64,000 bases of DNA, from positions 20,384,527 through 20,448,526 of the forward strand of contig OX465588.1 in the NCBI GenBank assembly GCA_950022655.1. Direction: 5' to 3'. The notes under the pieces are model-generated. The model had not been told where the DNA came from. It saw nothing but the letters and a program-made list of their open reading frames with translations, and made no database searches. The DNA comes from Alentia gelatinosa (Eukaryota > Annelida > Polychaeta > Phyllodocida > Polynoidae). Below are positions 35,247 through 48,855 of this stretch, one piece after another; within the stretch, counting starts at the first letter, position 1, and every line of letters begins with the position of its first letter. The translations under genes were made by a program, and so were the position numbers.

Positions 35247-36544
35247 GTACTTAAATCATATGGGCAAATTTCAGTTTCTGGAGGGACTGGAAGGGGGATT
35301 GGGATGAGGAGAATGTTCTTTACATGAGTGGTGATTAACTGTCACCTGGATGTTCTCTCACCATATTATCTCTCATCATACCCAATGGCTCCTGTTTGTG
35401 TCCTGTCAGCTTGCCTTACCTGGACCCGTACTGTAACCATGAGATGTAACATGTATGTTCTGTGTATGCTATATGTTCTGTGATATTGTTGTTTCGGGTC
35501 ATATTTTCTATTAAGCACCAAAAATCTTCATGCATTAAGAACAATTTCTCAGATACAATGAGTATATTGACCTAAGCAGTGGCACTATAAAGGTCTCACC
35601 CTGTAGAGACTTGACAAGTAGAGAGAGTGTTAGATGGTGGTAACTGAAGTAAAGCATAGTAAGTAGACCGTCAGGCTAATTGAACAGTATCATATACATA
35701 GTCAATAGATACCAAATACAAAGTTTTTTTCTAAATGAGAGCCTGAACACAAACCACCTGAAACACCCAGTGTGAGCAAATCGTGTATATTTAAAGCATA
35801 ACCAAAGGAAAATAACTGTTGTATCATATGTATGGAAATGAACACTAGCTACCAAAAAAATAGAAACACTTAGAACTGTAGCACAGGGGCCATCCCTAAA
35901 GTATCTACGCAGAATATCCGACATCTTTGACCCCTGCGCCTCCCGATCTTGTACGCAATAGAACAAAGAAGGAGTATACGAAAAATGTATAGATGGCCCC
36001 AGACTTCAAGCAATTCACGGATTCAGGTCGTTGCTATTTCTCTGCTTCATAATTCCGAAAATGTTTGCCAGATCTTCTCACATACAGCTATATACGGACA
36101 CAGGTTTTCTATATTATGAGCTCTAGATTATAATGTGCTAATACTTGCAAAGTACTTCTCGCGATCTTCTTTTTTAGGGGTTTCAGGTTGGTCCCTCAAA
36201 CATTTTCCAGTGTTTTAAGGCATATCCTATAATTCACAATGGCACCACCTAGTGATTTTCAAATACTGACAATGATCAATTTAAACCAATCCCTCTGACT
36301 TATTCTAATTCTAAATGAGTGATTTATAACATAATATCGAGTTTGAACTAACCCAATAGGTAAATTAGACCAATTTACATTTGACCGATTTACGTAGAAA
36401 ATATAGTTTTCTTCAATTCCTTCAAATTATAAAGACGGTGGCCTATGATTTATATGTAGAACTACACATTTAATATATTCTGTGAAAGTTTGGAGAAAAT
36501 GTTATGGGTTATACTATATACAAATCAACTATTTTTGAATTTCT
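35247..36544. other. Gene-poor interval
   Basis: AT-rich sequence with no recognised gene or repeat. A minus-strand frame at 35676-35966 is Phe-rich and unassigned. Confidence 0.4.
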
Positions 36545-36606
36545 ATATCATGATTATATTACAAAAGAATATATGAATATATTCTTGTGTAATATAATCA
36601 TGATAT
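36545..36606. repeat. Near-perfect AT-rich palindrome
   Basis: Arms 36545-36573 and 36578-36606 pair over 29 bp with one mismatch and a 4-base loop. The outer arm reads ATATCATGATTATATTACA. There is no flanking repeat that would make it part of a larger element here. Confidence 0.85.
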
Positions 36607-37690
36607 TGATCTCTAAATCAAAAGCAAGCACGGTGACCACCGATTCCTAAGTTAGATATGTGTTCCACAACACTTCCTGATCATCATATCAAATTTTCAG
36701 GAAATTGGCATGAGTTTTAATTTAAATCACATTGTCCGATATGCCTTTGACGAAACCTCCGCCGAAGGCCAAATTCTATCTCTAGATTCTTATGAGACAC
36801 ATTCAAGTTTGAATTGAACATAGATTTACTGCCATAATACTGGCCCTACATCGTACCATGAAAATGAGAATTTGATGATAGCATTTGATGCCCGCAGTTG
36901 TGTTTCTAATCAGTGAGAGGATATCTGATAACGACCTATCAATGCTGTTCTGCTAATATCATCGCTGTTATTAAAGAATTAATTTATCACGAATTGAAAC
37001 CGGACTTCTAATCTCAATATGTAATTAGTTAAATCTCTGTAGTAAGTACACTAGCATAAAGATTCACAAAGTGGATTCGAATCTAATCCGACTTTGAAAT
37101 CGGCTCCTTCTGACAAGAAGTGAATTTAGGAAATGATATTTCTCTTTTGTAGACGTCAAGACTTGCGTAACTAGTGCTAATTTAGAGTGGATTATAAGTA
37201 GATTGTCTAAATGTTAACTGTCAGAGAGGCACTGATTAGGACTGTAGTTCTAAAATAAAACTACTGTTTCGTCTCTATGTCATGGACACCTTCACGGCTC
37301 CCAAAGCTGCCTTGCGATAGAACATTTCTGAATGGCAACTCTGATCTAATAATTGACTCAATTAAAAACGGATAATTAACTAAGTTATAGTTATAGCAGA
37401 AGACTAGAATAAAGTATTCCCACCCAGGTGATCTAGTAGTAATGGCTCTTAAGGACCACCTATGGAATTGATGATTTCTAAGATAGGTTCTTTTATCAAA
37501 ACTTAGAAGTAACTTTTAATTTGACGTGTGATGAACGAAAAATTGAGGTAATGTTCTTCCCATCATATCTGAAATGTGATTAAGGTTGCAGACAAATTGG
37601 GGGCTCATTTATACCCGTATCACTAGCAAGAGTCGTTAACCTTTCTTTTACTGGATAGTCCCTCTAAACCCGCATGGGTATATTCATGTA
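36607..37690. other. Gene-poor interval
   Basis: AT-rich with no recognised gene, RNA or repeat. Confidence 0.4.
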
Positions 37691-37926
37691 CTTCTAGACT
37701 CTTTAGCAGAAAGAAAGAAAAACAAATTACAAGCCACGATCAACTCGGCACTGCGAATTGTGTATAACCTAAAAAAGGCAAGAGATATTCCCACAGAAGA
37801 ACTATTGAATAAGGCTAAATTAATGCCTTTATTCCTAAGGAGGCACATACATACGTTGCCATTTAATGGGTTTATGTATTGTGTCATTGTAATGTTTTGT
37901 GTAATTGTCCCATGTCCTTATAAATA
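37691..37926 (+). pseudogene. LINE reverse transcriptase C-terminal fragment
   Basis: A plus-strand open frame without a useful ATG reads AERKKNKLQATINSALRIVY, then IPTEELLNKAKLMPLFLRRHIH, then a TAA stop. The pattern of a Lys-Leu-Gln...Asn-x-Ala-Leu-Arg-Ile block, 15-20 residues later a Glu-Leu-Leu...Leu-x-Pro-Leu block and an Arg-Arg pair is typical of the region after the reverse transcriptase core in CR1/Jockey-type LINEs. It is a truncated remnant. Confidence 0.6.
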
Positions 37927-38454
37927 ATCACGAAGACGATTGGCCTCTTCTTTATCTAAATAACGTGAAACATAGTAAGTAATTCTAGATTAATGTTATT
38001 TTGAGGTCGCGCGACAAAACAGTGATTTGATCAAATATTTGATAAACAGTAAAACTGAATTGTTGGAATATGTCCATTATTATATGACCAGATGTCACGG
38101 ATCGTCGTCAAATGACCATTATTGCTGCCCTATTCCATAAAATGCTCAATTTAATAGAGATCTATGATTTTATTGTGTATTCTGGTCAGGCTCAGTCAGA
38201 CCTTACAGGGGAACCATGGTTTTGTCAATGTGGGATCATAAATAACAGTGCTAGAGTGCCCAAACTACCCCAAACAGGGTGTTTTTTTTCAGGATAAAAT
38301 GAATATCCCATACTTGCAATGGTCAGCATTAGTAGAAAAATATAATTATGTTGACAATCATTGTTCTTAACTCGGCCACCATAGGTTAAGGAATTTTTTT
38401 TAGACCATTTACACATTTTTGGATAGGGTAGTATACTCTCTGCATGGCAAAATG
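37927..38454. other. Intergenic DNA
   Basis: AT-rich sequence. Two overlapping 60-codon frames near 38112-38416 on opposite strands have no recognisable product. Confidence 0.4.
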
Positions 38455-39072
38455 TACATGTGTAGTTTTAGGGTGGAAACGATTGACTCCCTAAAGAAGG
38501 AGCCCTCCCAATATTTACATACAGCACAGACAGGAATAAAATATACCATGGTAAGCCTTAACATGTGCCTATGTATATAGGAAAAAAAATATATATCTAA
38601 CTATATTATGATAGCACTGGGAGCCTAATCACTTAATTTGTGTAGTTTCTGTGTGGAAACGATTGACTCCCACCCTACAGTGATAGCTAACAAGTATGCT
38701 GTGTTTAACTATTGTCAATTTCATATAGATACCCCCTAATATCAAGGTAACTTTGCATGGTACCAGCTTTCCTGTACTCCTTCTCTGTACATACTGATGA
38801 ACCCATATGTGAGAATGTGGAAACGATTGACTCCCTGTGGAAACGATTGACCCCCTAGCTGATATTACCCTTAGCAATGTTCAAAACAAAAAGAAAGAAT
38901 ACCTACTTAAAATAGTCATGGAGCTTAATGACACACTGGACAATTAGCCCTCAAAATTGTATTTATTAGTATTATCTCTGCAGTGTACAGTAAAAGGGAG
39001 TCAATCGTTTCCACATAGTAAATGTACTTCCCGACTTTGGCCCTGTAGTGTACATTTACTATGGGTATTTAA
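38455..39072. mobile_element. Element with five copies of a 19-bp motif
   Basis: GTGGAAACGATTGACTCCC occurs at about 38475, 38653, 38819 and 38837 (plus; the fourth has one mismatch) and once inverted at about 38997. The first two are preceded by GTGTAGTTT. The inverted copy is followed by a hairpin (39015-39070) with arms CATAGTAAATGTAC and GTACATTTACTATG. Short motif copies near one end and a hairpin at the other recall the A and G elements, although here the motif is not within the hairpin arms. Confidence 0.55.
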
Positions 39073-41439
39073 CCTACCCTCATACATCCAACATATATGC
39101 CACCCATTGTACTACTTACGCACAAAAGGTTTTTACCATACTCCTAACTTTATTTTTGACCCCTATCCCAGTCCATTTGACGACGATCCATGACATCTGG
39201 CCATATGATACTGCCTAAATTGAAAGGTAGTGGTTACTAGTTACTAGGTATCTGTTTTAGAATTGGTTAGAACACGTTGATAACTACGTTGGATCTTGTA
39301 TTATAGTCGTACGACTATCCATTTGTAAAACACCTGAAGTAGGTGAAAGAGATTGTCGAAAATAAAATTTATAGGAAAAAACCAAAAAAACCCAGTATCT
39401 TAATCACACCAAACCCCACGTTTTCAACTACAAACTACAAACGTATTACAAAAAGGTACAATTTCAGTAGAAGAGCTAGTTTGGCTTCCTCACCACAAGG
39501 TTATACGATCGATTTAAGCAGTTGCCAGTCTCTTTCCATATTGATTTTTTATTCGCGAAGCACGAAAGACAATTTTAGACAAAGCAACCCCAACTCATCA
39601 TATTTAGATCAGACGGCTTTAAGGCAGTGCAAACTGCAGTTGGACTCCTTTGTAAGACGCAAGTTTATGTCAGGTTTCAACCTTGCTGAGGACTAGGAAC
39701 TTTAGACCCGCCTCTGTTACATTTGATCTAAGCTCTAACGTCAGACCCTGTCCTTGAACATCCTTGAACATCCTCTCCTTAAACTATAAGAAGTCACGTT
39801 TCAGTGGCTTAAGTATAGGGTTATCAAAAAGGGTTAGATTTGAGTATGCTCTCTCTACCATACAAGTTAGTTTTATTTTCAAGTCACCTGTCTACCATCC
39901 TAAGGCCATAAGTTTCTTTTGTATCTGATCGGAACATGCCATCTTGAGACTGTTAAAACGTTTTTTTTTCATCAATGTCTCTGAGCCACTTTCGTTCAAT
40001 ATCAATGTTCGAAACTACTTATATACATACAATGTTTTACGCTCAGTACTTGAGGGCACTCTCTGCGTTAACGTTGACCTACCTAGCATTATCAGGCAAT
40101 TCTCCATAGATGTTGCATAACTTTTGTTTATAGTTTTGGCCCTTCTGACAGAGTACACAGACAAATTCCGACGGATAGGTGTGTGTGTGGGTTGTGTGTA
40201 TGGGGGAGGGGGTCTTCGCTCAATCAGTTTGCAGCCACAAGAGTGCAATTCTAATGGTGATCTAATCCGTCAATTATGTACGACAATAATTACACTACTT
40301 TTGCCGAGGTGTTAGTAGATGGCAGGGTCCAGTTAAATGCATGCAAGCTTCCATCTCCTACAGATCCTATTACATAAGATATTGATTCATCTTGTAGGGC
40401 TCAGCTGGTGACTATCCTTTAGAGGAGCCTATTGATTGAACCTGTAATGGAGAGCACCGTAGTTCTATAGAGACCTTTCAACGTGGACTATTAGTTTACT
40501 GACACCATCACACCATTACTGTACTTCCCACGTATTCGTGTCCTCTTCCAGCCTTCCACAAACATGCTAAATGTAGTCTGTGGGATCCAACAATGACAGG
40601 ATGTTTAAGTGATCTGTGTGTGAACATCGATAAATACCAGAAACAATGGAACACATTAATGCTAGAATTGATCCTATTCTAGTAAACATTCTAGGAGAAA
40701 CAAGAGCTGTGTATGAGGATCCTACGTGACAGAGAAAATGTACGACAATGAACCCACACAGGAGAGCTTGTCAGGGAGTAATTGGGTAATATACCTTTGT
40801 TCATTTATAGATATGAATCAAGCATCACACTCCAACACCGCTGAAAGATTTTCACGGCAAATATGCCAACATATTGTCAGTTTATGAACATACTAAATGG
40901 CAAACAAATATTTTATTAGAGCAGATTTAGTCATTTCATTCATCTACGGCAGGCCTACTCGACAGTAAGAAATTAAAATGAATGGAGGATCTATCATTCT
41001 ATTTTCAAGTGATTGATTAGACCTATATGGAAGAATTTCCAATTCATTAGTTGAATGTATCTGTCGTTAAATGACTTTGAAATACAATAAGAAAAAACAC
41101 ATTGAATCTAAACCTTGCTCATATTTTGGTTATCTTTCGAAATTTGATGTTATGTTTCCAGAAAGATGAAAACATATGAAAATGAAAACCTATGAATGTT
41201 AAGCTTCAAATCGGAGTTCAGAGATTGAAAAGAAACGAATTCTTACAATGAATGGCTAAGTCGTTTCTTACTCGAGAACAGCTTGAAAGTGCAACCTAAT
41301 AAGGCCTAAGCAATAAGTTTGTGCAATTAAGAAGGATGTAATCACACTTCAATTAGGGCTAACTGGAAGAGTTGGCGGTAATGCGTAACCAGAAGTCGGT
41401 CGGTCGGTCACTAAGGACTCACCCCTCCCCTCATGTGGT
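39073..41439. other. Gene-poor interval with an unassigned open frame
   Basis: A 117-codon frame at 39343-39696 begins at GTG and has no internal ATG until near its end. The product is Ser/Lys/Arg-rich and I cannot assign it with confidence. It could be a fragment of a retroelement protein. The remainder has no recognised features. Confidence 0.35.
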
Positions 41440-41930
41440 TCCGGTCACGTGACCCCGATCACGGGATCACCCCTCTCTCTACCCCATCATCGTTCACTTC
41501 AAACCTTGGACACCAACGAGGAAGGAAGCACCCACCCACCCTACAAAAACTCTCTACTCTCTTCTCCTTAACCTCCCCTACGTTGTAGGGCACTCTCAGA
41601 GAGTGGTTGTGGCCCCTAAGATTCGAGGTCAACTCTCGACTGCAGAGCCGTCCCAAGGCGCGAGAAAATATTATGTAAGGAGGTCAGGGTGAAGGTCGGG
41701 GTTTGCTGCGAATACAGTCATTGGCTACTCGGTCACCTGTATTCCTTATATGGAATTAAGGTAATGGGACAACTCCATGGTGCTCAATATAGTGCGTAAC
41801 TTTTCTCTTATGTGTTTAACTATATTTTATACTCTAATTACTATATAAAAATTATCTCGTTATGTTTAAGTATAACTCAATAAATTTGTCTTTTCCATTA
41901 CCGTGCTTCTGTGTTAGTCATTAGCTCAAT
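41440..41930. other. C-rich tract followed by AATAAA-containing segment
   Basis: 41440-41660 is C-rich on the plus strand. Downstream, 41673-41925 starts TGTAAGGAGG and holds CTCAATAAATTTGTC with a U-rich tail. This could be the terminus of a retroelement (solo LTR) or a host 3' end. I could not find a clear target duplication or a second copy. Confidence 0.25.
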
Positions 41931-43880
41931 ATAGAGCAACTCGGTTAATCCAGCGTGGGGATAATTGGAAGATATCTATAGCATTTCTCCATGACAGGTG
42001 TGACATTGAATATCTAGATATCGGGTACCAAAGACCACTACTCAGAAAGATGTACAGACTAAATAAGAAGGAAACTTGGTTGTTGCTGCTAGAACTACCC
42101 GTGGTAGTAATCGGGTAAATTTTATGAGAGAGACACATTAGTGAGTTAGAGCACCCACCCTGTTTTCGAGGTATTATCTTATGGGAAGAACTAACTGAAA
42201 AAAGCAACGAATAGTGACCTTGAAAAAACTTGAAACTGCTATTAGGAACTGGCCGTGAGGAAGCCCTATCCCTTCTCATATATTTTCGCAATGGTATACA
42301 TGTTGGAATGCGTAAGTCACCTTGTCTTTTTGGAGGTTACTTGAAATGTGGATGTGGAATTATCTTCATAATGTACCTTAAGAAAGGTACGAGACACAAA
42401 CATGTAAGAGTACTGGCCGTAAGGTATTTCTCTCTTGTAGCCTGTACACTGAAGGATATATTGGGCATTATCTTGAACTATCTTTCTGAAGAAAATCTAT
42501 TCATCATAAACGTTATTGCACTGTGCACTGAAACAACCTTGTTCGAAGCTTATGTATCTACAGGAATTGTTTCAATTGGAAGAACTCCCGATCAAAGAGA
42601 AATTGAAAATAAACACGTCAACCCAAAACAGAAAGTATAATGGAAAGAATTGGACACCACCCCTGATGGGAGTTTGCGGACATTTTGTATTTTCCTAAAA
42701 CAAATGCGAGAAATGAAATGAAACAATTAGGGTAAAACAAATGAGTAGATAAACCCTACAGCATCCTCTCGAGCAAAAGGCAATGTTCATAGTGGATTGC
42801 AAGGCTGCAGTTCATCTAGCATAGGCCTGACATATTACTGCCCCCTTCAGCCACCCCACCCCTATAAACCCCCGGACGTACACTGAAGCTTGGCAGTATC
42901 CCGGACTGGCATAGACAGATAGCTGGTGATCCCAACAGACAGCCCAATTCCCGCTGCTACCACCTACCAGGGACTGGCAGCAAAACTACATGGTCAGGGA
43001 TTAACACGGGTATAGCCTTCCCTATGTGACACCTCTCTGATTATTACCAACGGGTCCTGATGAATAAGCCTCACATCACGGACTTCGTTTGCGGTCCGTG
43101 CTCGGGTATCAAAAGCATTAGAACGTTGGCTTGGCCGCACCAGAGACTTTGTAATCCTCGTACAAGGTATTCCCCCCTTTTTTCCACTCACCACTAATGG
43201 GCTTTATTCGCTGACTGCTTTTTCCCATCACAAAAATGTTTTGGGGATCTTCGGTATTAGGGTGTGACAAACGTTCGCTCATTCGTGGCAGGAAGGCCTG
43301 AGAGTGCAAACAGAGACATGGAAATACCCTCCCGGATGTAGTCGAAAGCCTCCAAGCCTTGCATAGATACGACCCTAGCGGGACCCCTACAGCAATCAGT
43401 ATTTGGCATATCCTGCATCATGCATTAGTGATTATGGGATGGTTACAGTTTTCTCCTCTTTTGAAAATTGAATGCTTATCTCGTATCACTGGATAGTTAG
43501 TTTTATCTCGTGGTTTAAAAAACACAGTACCTAGAAAATACTGATTAATTTGTGATTTGCAATTTGGTTTCCTGATGGGAGCCATTTGTTTCCTGCCCTG
43601 GGAGGGCTCAATTACAATCTTTTATTTGAGTGTTTATTTTCATCCCGTTCAGGAAGCCGGACTGCTGTTAGAATGGGTCAAGTTCCCTGTGCTTGGGACG
43701 GTTTGCGAACAGTTTCAAAAGGCAGTGAAATACTATCAATTCATTGGGTCAGATATTAGCCCAATTTACGTGGAGTTGATTTAATACATCACCCTAGTTC
43801 GGATGTAAGTGATTGAATTTACAAATGAAAACAACGCTCACCAATGAGCCTACTTGCGGATGGAGAATGTCACTCTCCTG
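41931..43880. other. Gene-poor interval with unassigned frames
   Basis: A plus-strand frame of about 136 codons ending at 42640 starts at TTG; its first ATG is about 25 codons further in. The product has hydrophobic stretches but no known family. The block at 42830-43330 is GC-richer, with two overlapping minus-strand frames of about 65 codons and no recognisable domain. Confidence 0.3.
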
Positions 43881-43990
43881 CGCTACTTCCTCCATTGGAC
43901 TGGCCTCCAGGTTGGCCTAGGGGTTGATCTCGCGAGCTGAGGCGGTCCCATCTGTTGTTTCTTTTTTGTACCTTGCTTTGGCTTTTTGCT
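43881..43990 (+). repeat. Weak tRNA-like (SINE-like) segment
   Basis: GTTGGCCTAGGGGTTGATCT at 43912 resembles a tRNA A box of the kind seen in tRNA-derived SINEs. A T-run follows at about 43963. A convincing B box at the right distance is lacking, so this is a weak suggestion only. Confidence 0.2.
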
Positions 43991-46900
43991 CAGAGCAACT
44001 TTGAAGTCCGCATGCCCAGACCGCTAGTAATGAAGCAGACAGATGCTGGGCTCCAAAAGTGCTGACTCATCAGATTGGCTGGTGATATTATTTAATTAGT
44101 CAGATTGGCGGATTGTTATCATGCCTACTACCTAATTTGCGGCTTCCCTAATTACTAGGAAGCAGTCAAGTCTATATGAGGTTTATGTATTGCTATTAAT
44201 TTGCTGACGCGGATGTAAAATCCCATTCTTTAGTAAAGGATCATGTTCGCTGACGTGAATAGTGTTGATTTCTTGATGTGGATACTATTTCCTAATTAAG
44301 TTACTCTTCATCTTTTAATTTCAATACCTGTCTACTAGTGATCATTTACTACAAGAGCGGTTTATAAGGAAAAACATGTACATGAAAGCTCAATTCCCAC
44401 AAGAACTTCAATAAAAGTCTCTTGCTAAAGAACATCAACACAAGGTCCCAATCATGTCTATATGTGCTGTATTATCAAACGTCCCTGATAAACAATATGC
44501 AATCATTTCACTGCCAATAAACAGGTGTGTTGATGGTGATAAAAGCGGAGAATATAACCAAAGGCGAGTATTCCCCATCTTCGGTGACACCGTTAGCCAA
44601 CAGCCAGAGGTTGGCCGATGATAGAATACGGTGCACTGGTACCCAACTATTACGCCACTGAAGTAGACAATGACACAAGCATACCTAATGATATACCATG
44701 ATGAAGTGCGTTAAAATCTGGCTTACGTATTCAAGGTACCATAGCCATATGACGGTTTGGGGCACAACAGGTGCATTTGGATGGTTTCTGTCAATCAGTG
44801 TCAGTACGAGCCTACCAAAGACCACCTCACACATGAATGAGCTGCTCAGTCATGTACTCTGCTGAACCCGGGCCCCAACAATGGAGCTGATCAACTGATG
44901 AACGGAATGGAGATGCAGGCCATCGGTTAGAGCCCTATCGGCCCCGATATTGGACGGGATTCGCAATCACACCTCATTGAGCGACCTTTGTTCCGCTCGA
45001 CCGATTCTAGCACCAGGAAATGGCATTCCATTAATAACCAGGTAATAATCACTTTTTTTCTGTACTACTCTTATCCATCTCATACTGCAAAACTAAAACG
45101 GGTTTCCAAGTCCTAAATGGGACTGCAATTGTACTGTTTTTCATTCTTCTTCAGAAAAAAAGAGAAACCCTTTCATCACAATCGGTATATCGAGGTGTTG
45201 AGGGATTGGTCTGAGGGTTCTGGATATTAGAGTGCCTGTGGGAGCAAAACCATATTTTGAAGAACAGATTAATTTTCTGGTATCAACTTTCCATTAGAGG
45301 TGATTTAGTCCTGGAACCCGCCAGTCCTTTGGGATAAGGTGTTAGATTGAGGTGCGTAATTGAGGCTGAAATTGATCCTCGGGTATAACCTCTAAGGGTT
45401 CGTGGCTACTTTAACCTGCAGGGTTAATGCACAAGGCTCAACAGAATTATATCGCCACAATACACTGTCATCCCTTATAAGGGCTCCATAGTTAGCAATC
45501 AATAATTTAGTTGAAATATAGACTGGTGTTTCATACTGGTGTTTCATACTCAGTTATGATTTGCTGATTAAGGTTATTTTCTGTATCCTTCATATCAATT
45601 GTCGCGTCATATTGACAAAATGTATTGTTTTGATCAGTCAATATCATAAACACTTTTAGAAAGTTCCTTCTGCTCGCTGCCATTGGAGATCCTCTTTGTG
45701 CATGAGAAAACGGTTAACCGAGAGGATTTGAAAATAAAACTCCGTACTTGGAAGTTGCGATACGGAACTTCTGAAGTGAGAGAACTCAAGATAAGCATGT
45801 GCCATGTAGAGGCGGAACAAAGTGGATTTCCAATGAAGATATAATGAGTGAGAAGATGAGTCTTACTAAACCTAGGCCTGCTTCCTAAAATAATTTCAAT
45901 CGAGAGAAACTATGTTCAGAGGGCAGCACTTGGTAGACACTACCCTTAAGAACAGGCTTTTATAAAAAGATAAGAGGTTTATCTAGAACAAAGTGAAGGC
46001 AATTTTCAAGGCAAGAATCATGAGCCAATTCTTATTCCTCAGTGGCTTCGTCCCATCTAGTTTGGCTTACATAATCATACGATATTTTCTCAAAAGAAGA
46101 TATCCCTTTGCAAACACACAAGTCTACAGTCCGGTAAATTGCCTCATATTACCACCGGGCATAGTGTTATAGTACAATACTGGCCTTGTTTATCAACAAT
46201 TATTGACATTTCCATTGGCTGACCGATAAACATATGGGTGACCTGCCGATTTCATGACACTTTTGTTTTACAAGATATTGGACTCTGGAAAGTAAGACAC
46301 AACAACCGATTTCAATACTAGTAAATTCGAGATTTAGCAACACCGACCAACGTATTTCAGCTAGGTTGATTTTTTTATGAGATGAAATGAATTGTTTTCC
46401 GCAAGATTTATCTCACAAACTCACAATAGGGGTTGCCCTGTAATAACTCCTAATGATAGCGCCTCATTTTCATATCACTCTACCTTGCGTAAAGAAAATC
46501 AAGGCTTTGTCATCATGTAATTCTCGTTGCCCTTAAAACCGTTTTATTACACTATTCGCAGCTTAGAGTATTGGGTATAATTGAAGTATTTTTCCGTTTT
46601 GTTGTGAGGCATACGATCACCAAAATAAATGTTGTTAGCTAAAGTATAATGGTGTGTAGGCTTATGTTTCCCTGGAACACCGTGCGTGGGCGTAGGTAGC
46701 ACTATCAGTGCAAGTCATATATGGACTTTAGGGGCTCTTCTATGTGCATAGACTCGTGAGGCATTAATCTATAGCGTAGTAACATTGCAGTTTCTAGGGA
46801 TGATTCTGGTATAACACAGACAAACGTAGGTGCTTCATCATAGCATTTATTGAGAACAGCATCCTATTCACCATTAAATGGTTATTAGATGCGTAGGATC

Positions 46901-48802
46901 TTCCACCGCAATATGCGAGGTGATATCACGGCAAACATGAGAGTCCACGTGAAATTATACACCTGCAATAAAGATGCATGATAAACATGAAATTATACAT
47001 GGCAGTGATGAGATACGATGACAAAATGATGCATACATGCCAGTAGAATATACTAGAAGTAGTCATACAGATCATATGTCAGACAAGAACAGAAACTTCA
47101 ACAAGCAATCTCTAGTTCACCACCAATCAACACAGAATACTTAGTTTTAACATGCTTTTGAATTTTTTTATATTCCATTCCTGTGGATGTTTTTTTCACT
47201 AATATATATTTCCTCCCTACAATATTCGAGTCATTTTACTTACATTTTTCGCTTGTTTAAGGCCTTCTTGATCATGTGTATGTTCAGACGCTATATCCTA
47301 TACTCTATCTTCTTACGTTCCTCTATCTGATAATATCTCGTCCGAAATCCATTCATCGTTATGGTTCACGTTTTTAGAATTGATAACGAGACATTCCCTA
47401 TCTAAAAGAACAGTGAGTAGGTTTGAAATTATATCTCATAAATGATGTGGGTCGGATATGAAGGGTATATTAACACATATGAGGATGGATGTGGATGACA
47501 GGTCCATGATATGACGAACACAAGAAGAGAATATATATATCTTACAAACCATGGGCATCGGTTCTGGGAGGAGATAGTTGATCAGCCGGATGGGAAGCAC
47601 TGGTAAAAGGTTGGAAAGGCTTGGCGAAGGCACGGGTAAAGGAATTAGAGGACTGACCAGAGCGGAGGAGGTGGGATGGAAGGTAATTTAGGAAGACTCT
47701 CCCGGGGGCCCTTGTCAGCCTTAACAAAATCTACCCCTAGATTCGAGGGGGAATTGTATTAAATCCACCTGAGGAAAAGGACCGCAGGTGGTTGGATCGT
47801 GGTGATGATATGTTGTACAGGGTGTTAGTACCACGGGAACTAACTTACTGGGTTACTTCCTGTTCTATCTCAATAGAATGCGAAAATATTATTAAAGAAA
47901 GTAGAACAGTTTCAGAACAGTATAGAGTATGTATTGGTAAACACACTGCAACCTTACTATGTGAAATGCCCACTCGAAAAATATCCTTCAGGGGAAATCC
48001 TCTGACGGAGAATGTCCAATTCGCAGGCAGATCTGAAAGAGTCTAATGTACAACGTAATTATATGAGCGTATATCTTGATTAGCTCCTGGAATAATTGAA
48101 TATCAATAAACGACACATAAAACTACATGTGTATGGCACTATATACTGAAAGATGGGATCCCATTCCTACACTTTAGGAGGTGCGTTATGATATCATATA
48201 ATTTCAAAAACAATAGAGATAACCTCGAAAAGGCCATCTCAAAAAAGGTTTTCCCTATATCGCACTGATGGGAAATTCCTCATCAAGGCATGTTGAGCTT
48301 ACAATAGGCCTTTGATGTATACTATGTCGACTAGTTATAAGGAGAAACATGTTTAGTTCTTGTGGCCTCTAGTCTAAATCCTCCTGCTAAGCACGTCTCA
48401 TTGTTAATTCACTCTCTTTGTTGCTACTCTGAAAATATATGTATACAGGTAAACGAGCCAAGGCGTAAAAGGCATGGCATTTTTGTCATGCCCTCACATG
48501 GCTATTTTGCTGAATAGGGATCGGAGATCAGGGTATATCAATGGCTTGTAATGTAACGACTAAAGACTACTTTCATTCAGAGTACATTCCCTTATGTGCT
48601 CTCCACAGGATTATAAGCAAATGTATGTGTTTTATACATTCGGTCATTTATGGTACCTTTTGTGGCATAGCTTCAATCTCACTATAAAGTAGTAAAAAAC
48701 AAAAAAAGGTATGTTAATTCACTAGCTCGCCTTTTAATCTAGCAGTCCCGGATGGCGTATCTTGGCAGGCCTGCCTGAGGTGAAAGCTAATCAAGTTGGC
48801 CG
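43991..48802. other. Long gene-poor interval
   Basis: About 4.8 kb of AT-rich DNA with no supported gene. A short palindrome TTAACCTGCAGGGTTAA at 45412-45428 recalls the TTAACC ends of piggyBac-type elements and could be an excision remnant. Frames near 47436-47727 and 47792-48046 are unassigned. Confidence 0.4.
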
Positions 48803-48855
48803 TCCTTGGCCTTTTGGCTGTGGTCCCAGTGGTCGGTGCATCGTCTGTTCTTCCT
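48803..48855 (+). pseudogene. Possible U2 snRNA-like fragment
   Basis: TTGGCCTTTTGGCT followed about 26 bases later by TCTGTTCTT resembles the 5' region of U2 snRNA, where CGGCCTTTTGGCT is followed by the branch-site pairing region and TCTGTTCTT. The GTAGTA branch-pairing bases are not present and the spacing is slightly longer, so any U2 relation would be a decayed pseudogene or a SINE head. Confidence 0.25.

Noticed and set aside
38455..39072. CRISPR-like array because of repeated 19-bp units
   Set aside because: Irregular spacing, one inverted copy, no cas genes and an animal genome context.
42230..42640. 136-codon plus-strand frame
   Set aside because: Begins at TTG; the ATG-initiated part is shorter and has no recognised family or splice context.
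45412..45428. TTAACCTGCAGGGTTAA as a complete tiny piggyBac-type element
   Set aside because: Only 17 bp, no internal sequence and no second copy; could be chance or an excision trace.
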